From assembly GCA_029891345.1 (NCBI GenBank), contig CM056993.1, positions 225,503,924-225,567,923 on the forward strand: 64,000 nucleotides of DNA, written 5' to 3'. This stretch comes from Dryococelus australis. Taxonomy: Eukaryota > Arthropoda > Insecta > Phasmatodea > Phasmatidae. Of this stretch, positions 56,190 through 64,000 are shown one piece after another. The notes beneath the pieces were generated by a model that was not told the DNA's origin, made no database searches, and saw only the letters and a program-made list of their open reading frames with translations. Each line of letters begins with the position of its first letter. Within the stretch, counting starts at the first letter, position 1. The position numbers were made by a program, and so were the translations under genes.

Positions 56190-56420
56190 AAATCGCGCCA
56201 TGGAAAACTGCTACCGAATACTGTTCACATTATTATCGCCAGCCCCAGCAACTGTGGGAAGATGTGTGCTGCTCAGCCTTCTGGAGAATCCCAATGGACT
56301 TCGCTTTGAGAACGTTTTCCTCTATTCAAAGAATCTCTAACAACCAAAATACCTACGCCTTGCACAAGTTCTACAGGCAGTGGATAGACTTCAGTACCAT
56401 ATTTTATTGCATATAGATCG
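56190..56420 (+). pseudogene. Polinton-type packaging ATPase fragment (FtsK/HerA-like)
   Basis: The plus strand encodes RHGKLLPNTVHIIIASPSNC then GK, followed by Met instead of Thr. This is the Walker A region (usual form GPSNCGKT) of the DNA-packaging ATPase of Polintons and adintovirus-like elements. After a frame change near 56268 the text LSLLENPNGLRFENVFLYSK-NL continues the family pattern up to a stop, then QPKYLRLAQVLQAV. The Gly-to-Ser and Thr-to-Met changes, the shift and the stop make it inactive. It is divergent from the polymerase gene. The rest of the ATPase is missing after about 56420. Confidence 0.82.
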
Positions 56421-56929
56421 CCTGCGGCCTGCGCATATAGGTTGCATCCTTATTTTCCAGGGGCGTTAAAAACAAAAAAATATTTATTAATTATAGGTTC
56501 CACTCATTTTTATGGTTGTACATCTTGTACAACACAGCCTGCGTCAAGGATGGCAGATGCACTCAGCCAGCGGACTTCCATTTCTTTTTTGCTTTTATGC
56601 AGTGACAGGTCGTTAAAAGAGAAATGTCAATAACTGCAATAGGTGGCCGGCCTTTGCTTCTTTTACGCGGTGATGTTCCCCCCCCCCCCCCCCCCTTACT
56701 AGAATGTGTCACTATAGCTCTCTCCAAAATAATTCCCCCCTCACTTGTCATTCATTACTGGCTCTAAATATTTCCAACAAGTTTACAACTAGCACCCTAC
56801 CTCGCCTTTCATAGTTAATTTTTTCCGTTTAGTGCACACCGAGAACTTTTTTCCTTTGTTTGGAAAAAAAGGGCACACCATACATGAGTAAAAAAAAAGA
56901 AAGCATTGTTTTGATGTTGTGGGAGTGAA
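56421..56929. other. Non-coding, includes C18 tract
   Basis: A short palindrome GTTGTACATCTTGTACAAC (about 56514-56532) and a C18 tract (56678-56695) occur. No gene was recognised. Confidence 0.45.
56678..56695. repeat. C18 homopolymer tract
   Basis: Eighteen consecutive C following TGATGTT. Third such tract in the window. Confidence 0.9.
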
Positions 56930-57050
56930 GATGTGTGATGGTTCTGTGATGGAAAGGCGAAGTACCTACACCGCAGGTTTCAAATTGAAAGTGATTTTGT
57001 TCACTGAAGAGAATGGAAACCAAGCCGCGGGCCGTGAATTCAAAGTAAAT
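56930..57050 (+). pseudogene. Fragment of a pogo/Tigger-like transposase DNA-binding domain
   Basis: The segment RRSTYTAGFKLKVILFTEEN, then GNQAAGREFKVNEK, matches the Brinker-type helix-turn-helix at the N-terminus of many pogo-like DDE transposases (RRSYTAxFKLKVIEFAEENGNRAAGREFGVNEKxVRDW). The expected continuation after NEK (VRDWRK) is replaced by unrelated A+T-rich sequence and a stop. This could be an exon end or a truncation. No catalytic domain follows. Confidence 0.72.
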
Positions 57051-58354
57051 GAAAAGATATGGTTCAACTTTTCTTACATTTTTTATATCAGATGTTTAAA
57101 TGTGTATGAAAAACTACACATTTCAGAAATTTAAAACTTTTTGTGGCGTTTGTGTAAGTCGATAATATTTTTATAAGCTATTCTATTCTAAGGGTTATTT
57201 TTTTTTAATGAGGATTTTATTGTATTGTTTAAATGCCGGGTTGCCTCAAAGTCCTGTTATAGTCTAGTCTTTATTGCATTGCATTCTAAACTTTCAACTA
57301 ACTCTGGCATCTAAAGGATGGGTCTGATTGATGCACTTTGAGAAAGCGACACACACACAACTACGGACCACTTATCTGTCGCTCTGGGTCGCCCGCCCAA
57401 TGCGCTCGGCTGATGCCGCACCGGCAACTTCACACAAGTGAGCACCTACATATGCAAAGCAGCTTGGTGGGGTAATTTTTAACTTCCTGATGCCCTATAT
57501 CAAAAGGGGAGGACTGAAGGAAAAAGTGAGAGACACTCTTTGCATCGGGACAAGCGCATGAATATCAGCCCTCGGTAGTTAAACAGATAGCTAGCCTTCA
57601 GCCCAGAGAGGAGGTTCAAGCTCTTAGACGACTGCAAAAGCCAAGATAAGTTCTAGTGCCCATTCATCTGTGCTCGCCGCGCATACACACTGGACCAGCA
57701 GCTTACCCTGACTATATTATCAAATACTTGAGGAAGCGTGAACTGCCACTTATGCTGGCCTTAGCTTATTTAACTCCCACAGTATTTCTGACATCTTCAG
57801 TCTACCAACCACAAGAAATGCCTACCACTCCACCACCACACACCACACGCGTCTGCACCCCAGAAAGCTCTTGCCTTGTTGAAACTTCGTGCAAGTGACC
57901 TGCCATCTCCCATACCTACCAAACCCAGATTAGCCCGTATTAACTAAGATTTAGTGCCCTGCCGAGTAGCCACGCTGCCAGTTCTTTATACCGGCAAGGC
58001 CCCGTTATCACACCAGAACTGAACCCCTACAGAGGAGTGACTGGCTATCTTTTTGAATTGAACTCTCAGATCTCCCAAGGTAATTGACTACTCTCCAGCC
58101 TGTCACGTGTCAAATAGTAGGAATCGGCTCGAAGATTTTTCTTGGCCTGCCAACGTGGGGCGAGATTGTTGAAGTTTTCTAAGACTACACAAGCAAGCCA
58201 GTCATGCCAGATGTGGCACGTAGCAGACTTTGGGGAGTCGCTGAACAAAACCGTGTGGCGCCCATTACCAACACCGCAGTCAAAATGACACAACAATGCA
58301 CCAAGCCAAAGTGAGCAGGAGCTTGAAGAGGCCAACTCTGCCAGAACTTGACTT
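57051..58354. other. Probable 5' region of Gag copy 2
   Basis: From about 57340 the sequence becomes G+C-richer, with a TATA-like CTATATCAAAAGG near 57497 and CCCTCGGTAGTTAAACAGAT downstream. It could be an LTR and leader of the retroelement whose Gag follows, but LTR ends were not identified. The ORF at 57656-57898 is Pro/Thr-rich and unrecognised. Confidence 0.35.
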
Positions 58355-59179
58355 AGCCTCTGTTCACGATCAGACTGCCCCAGAACAGGGATAAACCACA
58401 TCCAGTGTGAACACTTCCAATGACACCACTACAGTTGTTTTGGCTGGGAAGACACGCCACAAAATACAGAAGGACTGGCGTATCACTATGCCAACTATCT
58501 GACCACACACAAACAGTATATTGTAATTGGATCACTTGCTCAGGTTAGGGCACTTACATTGTCCGTGTTTATCTCTGCGGAGAAACATACCACCACAAAT
58601 GTATAGTCTGGCCCGATGAACCAGTGAACAAGCCTGGCATGGTGTACCAGTGCGAGGTGTGTAAGAGAGCAGTGGAGTATCGACCTAGTAACCCCTGACC
58701 TACCTCGCCACACAGCCACACAGCCACATTACGTGCGCAGGAGAACCGCAACTCCCGTAGTTCGCAGGCTAACTACATGGGGATCCCAGCACCTTCATCA
58801 GTGAATGCGAACGGGAATTCCAACTTCATGACATTCCAGAAAAACATTGGGTGGCCAAAGCCCAACAGAAGCTTAATGACAGTTGCAGAATGGTGGAACG
58901 TGTACTATAAATTAATTTCAAATTGGCAGCAACTCAGTACGTAGTTACAACAAATGTTTGCCAGAGATGAAGTTGTTGCGCACTTGACAACCTAATTTTA
59001 TAGTGCAGGCCAGAAACCAGATGACTAGGTAGAAATCTTCATAAGAAGAAAAGAATAGATGTACAGATGGATCTTCCCCCATGGAAGTGAAGATGATTGC
59101 ATCTGACAGATTACTAGGCCACTACCACCTTGTATCTGCAATATACTTCTCTTTCCCAAGTCATCAACAATGGATGGGC
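58355..59179 (+). pseudogene. Retroelement Gag relic with two PHD-like fingers, copy 2, 5' part
   Basis: Finger 1 (from about 58376) reads C...HFxxHHYSCFGWEDTPQNTE and GLAYHYANY, parallel to YHCVCLGMEDVPGLTDGLEF and HCQAC in copy 1, with the last Cys pair changed to Tyr. Finger 2 (about 58550-58680) reads VYLCGETYHHKCIVW and VYQCEVC, then a stop. The middle region is frameshifted but ends MDGLID in frame just before the hAT insertion at 59188. The same protein resumes at 63446, so the hAT element split this Gag. Confidence 0.65.
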
Positions 59180-59187
59180 TGATCGAT
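59180..59187. repeat. 8-bp target duplication, left, of hAT element
   Basis: TGATCGAT here against TGATTGAC at 63446-63453; 6 of 8 positions are identical. Removing the hAT element and one copy restores the Gag reading MDGLIDKAREP. Confidence 0.8.
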
Positions 59188-62100
59188 CATAGGCGGATCC
59201 AGATTTTTGTTTTGGAGGGGGCCTACAGCAAATTTTTTTGGTGGTGCACCAAGCTAAAAGGTGCAAAATGGTGCTATTTAAGCAGTTTTTTAACCTAAAC
59301 ATTTAATATACACATGGCATCAGTTGTAGTATTTTTAAAGATATAATTTGTTTCAGTGAACAATTTTACAAAGAAGTATCACCACACAGCGTCTAATTTA
59401 CGTAAAAACTACAAGTTTATAATACCGGCCATTGCCATCTGGATAGGTGAGGTGGTGGAGTATATAATAACTAAATGCAATGTAAAAAAATAACACTTTT
59501 ATAATGCAACTGAATAATTAATATTCTTCCTATTCTTAACTCAGAAAGTAAATAGACTTGTAACTGACATAATCAAGTGTAGGCCTACACTCCTCGCAGC
59601 TAGCTATTCCTAAGAACCACACAAGCACATGTTGAAGATCAAAAATTATTATTTATTGTTATATTATGTGCTTCAAAGGAAGTTTTCAACGAAAGTTATC
59701 TTTTGTGCTTCCTAGCAAAGATGTTAAAAACTTCTTCAGGCTTCATTGCGGACACAATGTCCTGGTGGATATGCAGTAAAGTCAGCCCATTTAGCCAATC
59801 TTTGGTCATTGTGCTCCATAGATAGGTTTTTAGGCAGCGCAATGTCAAAAAGGAGCGTTCCACTGTGTTCGTTGTAACCGGTAGGATACATAAGAGTTGA
59901 AACAGAACTCTAATGTTTGGTGGTGCAGAAGCCAGTTTGTAGCCTTCCGCAGGAGACACTGGAAACTTTTGTGAAGGATCTGATTTCCATATCTGCTTCC
60001 AAGCTCGTAATTCTCCTTTCAAAGCTGAAAAACAGGGTAAATCATCCTTGAATGACTCTGCACCTTGCAGAACTTTGTCTTCAAAACTATCACTAAACTC
60101 TGGTGACAGCAGTTTTTGAATCTGTCCAACTCTTTGAAGCTCTGATTTTGGAAATCTGGAAGAAAGTTAATTGATAACGAAGTCCATGAAAGTAAGGTAC
60201 ACTGCAGTGTGATAGTATTGTTAAACTGTTTACGAATTGAAGTTTGATCTGTTTTTCTGCAGGTTGGTTGTTCTTGGCTTATTGATCAGTGTCCCCATTT
60301 CCATTACCAACTTTTCGGTCTCTCTGGAATATTTTCTTGAATGTGTCAGTGCTTTTGTAATGTTGATTCCACGAGCTTCATTGCTTTCAGTACATGCATG
60401 TACTCTGCCTGTAACTTCTGAGCCAAGGGCAGAGTTAATCCAACACCCCAGCCAGAACCACCACACTGACAAGGAACTCAGACGACTATATAGAGTGAAG
60501 GAATGAATACGCATTGCTTCCTCTGCTATCAGATGACTCAGAAATGGTTTCCAAGATGACAGGGAGGCAAGGCAGTGTGTCAAGAGATGTTATCAGCATC
60601 GTGCTTTTCATTTCAGCCCATCTTATTTCGCACATCTTCTTATGGGCATGTTTTCCTTTTTTGAGTTGGGCAGCTTATCTTGCACTTCTGTTTCTAATTT
60701 GTGTATTCGCCCAGCTGACTCATGAAAGAACTGTGAAACAGCTGATATTACTCCAATAGCATTTCATATGCTAGCCACAGAGCATGCTTTACTAATTGTT
60801 AAATTCAGTCTATGATTTGCACAGTGGCTGTAGATGGCCAGTGGCTGTACTTTTGCAGTACGTGCCTGGACGGACACCTTTGAATTTGCCACTCATGTCA
60901 GAGCCTCCATCATAAGCTTGACTGCAGCAGTAAGAGATATTTGTCTCATCTGCCATTATGGTGAAATATTTTGTGTTAATGATGTTTGCAAACATTTTTT
61001 TCGTAATGGCATCTCCACGTCTCTGGATTATTTCATTTTGGGTGGTCTTACTTATATAGTTGGAATTTTTGTCTCTAAGACTATATGTGAGGCTAGAATC
61101 TCCATCTCCAGCATCTATTTGGAACTTCAGTAAAGCTCTGAAATTACCTTCTTCATATTTTTTTCTAGTTCTGTTTGCAAGTCCCCTTTATCTCTATGTC
61201 TTCTTAGTGGTATGTTTTGTGCTCCACAGAAGATAACTGCTTTGATTATAGGGATAAGTTTTTTTCTGTTTTCTTCAATTACTTTTTTTTCTGCTGCTTG
61301 CATACTTAAAATGACATCATATTTCCTTTGTGATAGTCTGTGCTGGCTTGGTGCTTCAGTGTTTCTACTGCCTTTTTATAGGTATTAAGAGGCATAACCA
61401 CTAATTTACCCAGTTTTACATTATTTGTCTCTCCCTCACAACGCCCAAAAAGTATGCACATTTGACACAACCCTCCACTCACCTTCTTGCTGTAGGCTAG
61501 CCATTCGTACATCTCTAATCAGTTCCTTTGAAAGGATTGATTTTTCTTGCCTTCTGCATTCATTGGGAATTTAAAGTCCGATGAGGGCACCCACGAGTTT
61601 TTAAGCCACTGGTATTTTTCCTCATCAGTCAGTGAAGCAACAACACTCCAATCACTAATAAGATGTCCAAAGTCCAGGCAAGAGGTAGTTAATGTTGCAT
61701 CATTCAGTTCTGGTGCCACAGATGAAGTGGAGGTGGAAATGGAATCAGTAGAATCAAACTCATTGTCGTTCCCTTGTGATGAAGAAAGCATTGATGGCAC
61801 TTCGGGTTCATTCATCTTTTCTACGTGTTCATCCTGGTCCTGGACCTGCTAAAAATGTTAGCGTTTTATTAATTGGAATGCATGAAATTATTGTTAAACA
61901 CAATGTTAGTAACTTGAGTGTAAGTAATCGGACTGTAATTAATTGTTAGTTGGGCTGCTGTTGGTCTCTATAATATTATAGCTGTGGGTGTGGTTTGTTA
62001 ATAAAAAAAATGTAAAAATTTTTATGGATTAAAAATAGCATCAGAATATAGGCCTATAGTCCGTTCACGACTGGAAGAGACCTTCTTGGAATCATTCCTA

Positions 62101-63445
62101 CTCCCATTTTTAAGCAATAGATAAAAAAATACTTTAGAACATTCAAACTATATTCTCTCTCTGTGCTGCTAAACTAACTGTATCCGCGCCAGTCACTGTT
62201 TGTAGTAATGATGCATGCAGCTGACAACTAAGGTGTTCAAAAGTCTGTTACTCTCGTGAACTGACTATATATGTAGACAGTTTCTTATAAAATGTGACAC
62301 AAACATGTAATTTAATTTGCAATTTCTTAAAGCAGATGAGATTTTGTTTCAATCGCATCCCGAGTCATTATAAAATTGTTATATAAGTTAATGGCTGTGG
62401 AAATTTTTTTTAGTAAAAGATTTATACCCTCAAGCAGAAACTTGAAAGGTTTTTCTATAACAGAAGTCAGAAATAAGGCCGGGTTAATTTGATAATCTAG
62501 AAAATCAAGAATGCAATGCATAACTGACTTCTTACTCAGAGAAATTCTGGTCATTTTTTAAATTTAACGAATCACAGACCTCATAGATTGAAATAATAAA
62601 ATTTCACCAATTTTTTTTTTTGTATATATCTTTTTCGTGTGTCATATTTTGTTACTTTAGTAATGTTATTTTGATTTTAAATTCTGCTGCTGCCTCAAAC
62701 GTGGAAAAAAGCTACAGGTACATAGGACCCTTAAGGACCTGTCACACAGTTCTATTTTTTGGCTTCAATAATGTTTGGAACTAAAGAACAGAACAGTTTA
62801 TTCCGGTTTAGCAAAACTTTTAAACTCCTTTTATTTTCTTTGAAAAGAATGTATCCAAATTGAGTTGTCTTTTTCTATTCATCGTAACGAATGTCTCCTA
62901 CTTGCACACGTGTTGACTGTCCACACGGACTACAGCAGGTAGAATGCTGGGGAAACACAGGTATTGGGAAATACTAATGGGAACGAGTGATGGGGAGCGG
63001 ATAGTGAGCCGCCTACCTGCCTTGTAAACCGCGTTGCAGAGTGTTAGCGTGTTCAGTGCCTTGCACTAAAGGTGATATCGCACTAGATGCGCCGGCGCTG
63101 TGCCTCACTCATACGGCCAGTTGGAGAGGGGGTCGTCGAGACAGGGAAATGAAAATTCTCGGTAGACAACACTTCTTCAAACAAACTCTTGTGGAAGCAA
63201 ACATTTGTATATTGTATTGTATTCACAAAGTAGGTCCACGGCATGAAGTTGAGTTTTGATAAATTGCAGTGCATCAATAGTGTCCATTAATAGTCGCCTC
63301 TATATTGAAGAATACGCTCCTTTACAAAATTTCCTTTCTGCTTACAGGTACAATGTTTTCAAAAATGTGTTATTTTAGGTAGTGTATTTTATGGTGTTCT
63401 GGGAGGGGCATGTGCCCATGTGCCCCTCCCCTAAATCCGCCACTG
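59188..63445 (-). mobile_element. hAT element, 4.26 kb, inserted in Gag copy 2
   Basis: The ends CATAGGCGGATCCAGATTTT (left) and CAGTGGCGGATTTAGGGGAG (right, inverted) are hAT terminal inverted repeats. The flanks are an imperfect 8-bp duplication. A minus-strand transposase relic occupies 59696-61815. The element interrupts a retroelement Gag, so it inserted after that retroelement. Confidence 0.88.
59696..61815 (-). pseudogene. hAT transposase relic (zinc-finger MYM/TTF type)
   Basis: From 61815 the order is an acidic Ser/Thr-rich start (MNEPEVPSMLSSS), WVPSSDFKFPMN, then (61512) WLAYSKKVSGGLCQMCILFG, the TTF-type zinc-finger region. Next come a PLNTYKKAVETLKHQ block, KKMFANIINTKYFTIMADET (first catalytic Asp region) and QAYDGGSDMSGKFKGV (second Asp region). 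The C-terminal dimerisation domain follows: LLCILPVTTNTVERSFLTLR, CLKTYLWSTM and LNGLTLLHIHQDI. About 100 residues between the ADET and QAYDG blocks are missing, so there is an internal deletion in the RNase H-like core. Other frames break between 60800 and 60020. Inactive. Confidence 0.88.
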
Positions 63446-63453
63446 TGATTGAC
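63446..63453. repeat. 8-bp target duplication, right, of hAT element
   Basis: TGATTGAC; see the left copy at 59180-59187. Confidence 0.8.
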
Positions 63454-64000
63454 AAAGCTCGAGAACCCAAACGTAACTTTCAAGCTGAAGCGGTGTTAGA
63501 CCAAAGCGGCTAAACAACCAGAGGAATGAAAAAATGGGGAACCTCGTAGCAAAACAACCCCACCCCCTCCACAGCAGTCACCAAAACTGCCTAAATGCTG
63601 GTTTTGTCCCGTGAATAATTTTAACTGGGACTGCCCCCGCAAAACCACTGCCCAACATCCTAGTTCCATCAAGATATGGGACGGGGCACCAGTACCGCCG
63701 GAGGCCCACACAAAAGGGTCACAACCTAGTTAGTCTTCAAAGGGAAACGGCAATGCTGGCGGGAAGAAGAGAACATTTCTGTCAGGCGAAACCATCTACA
63801 GGAAAGCTCCTAGAACAAGTAGCAGACACGAAGACTGCACCCTACATTGAGGTGAGGATTAATGACAAACCCGCCTTAGTTTTACTGGACTTGGTCGCAT
63901 CAGAAAATTTTCTAACACGAGAGTTGCTACCCCCACATCAACACAGCAAATTGAAACCGCAGGCAACATCTGTTAGAATAGCAAAGTCTGTCTGCATCCT
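63446..64000 (+). pseudogene. Retroelement Gag-Pol relic, copy 2, 3' part (knuckle, protease)
   Basis: Right after the hAT element the reading VIDKAREPKRNFQAEAVLDQ continues the Gag. A decayed zinc knuckle follows at 63596-63634 (CWFCPVNNFNWDC, with the His replaced). A long open stretch from about 63760 to the window end reads KLLEQVADTKTAPYIEVRIN, then a KPALVLLD block followed by LVASENFLTREL. This is a retroviral-type aspartic protease whose active-site Asp-Thr-Gly has become Asp-Leu-Val. Polymerase domains would lie beyond the window. Family: probably Ty3/gypsy, judged only from the protease style. Confidence 0.7.

Noticed and set aside
55974..56201. 75-codon minus-strand ORF beside the Polinton ATPase
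   Set aside because: Its frame is not that of the conserved-looking ACREN / DTNSVG segments on the same strand, and it overlaps the divergent ATPase; treated as a shadow.
1..64000. CRISPR arrays, tRNA or rRNA genes, bacterial operons
   Set aside because: No regular direct-repeat/spacer array, no cloverleaf with a GGTTCRA box and no rRNA-like stretch was seen. The POLD2 exon structure and repeat content are eukaryotic.

Overview
This 64 kb window is eukaryotic, A+T-rich and intron/intergenic in character. It most likely comes from an arthropod, probably an insect with a large transposon-rich genome. That guess rests on the repeat mix (mariner, Tc1, P-element, hAT, Polinton/Maverick, PHD-finger LINEs, Ty3/gypsy); the species cannot be named from sequence alone. 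No bacterial features, tRNA, rRNA or CRISPR arrays were seen.

Host gene: four plus-strand exons with GT-AG boundaries and compatible phases (2196-2299, 15069-15161, 18616-18808, 25780-25881) encode consecutive C-terminal parts of POLD2, the small regulatory subunit of DNA polymerase delta. Their introns are 12.8, 3.5 and 7.0 kb. The exon for the last part of the protein was not found. A further orphan exon-like segment lies at 38817-38970.

Mobile elements by region. 0-5 kb: mariner and Tc1 transposase relics and a 218-bp mariner-type MITE. 5.0-14.35 kb: two diverged, head-to-tail, near full-length PHD-ORF1 LINEs enclosed by one exact 20-bp direct repeat, all inside a POLD2 intron; the second LINE carries a nested 660-bp hAT-like insertion. 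15-28.9 kb: short direct repeats and several hAT-type non-autonomous elements. 29.1-31.1 kb: a deleted Ty3/gypsy element. 31.6-32.8 kb: a frameshifted coding relic of unknown family. 34-44 kb: a long hAT-like element, a solo LTR, a P-element relic without its catalytic core, and a Harbinger-like MITE. 46.9-64 kb: a LINE 3' end, two copies of a retroelement whose Gag carries two PHD-like fingers and a CCHC knuckle (one split by a 4.26-kb hAT element), a second solo LTR, and a decayed Polinton-like element with DNA polymerase B, an unknown ORF and a packaging-type ATPase.

Every mobile-element gene appears dead through stops, frameshifts, deletions or lost catalytic residues. The only apparently functional coding sequence is POLD2. 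Translations were made by hand, and family assignments rest on recalled motifs rather than database searches.
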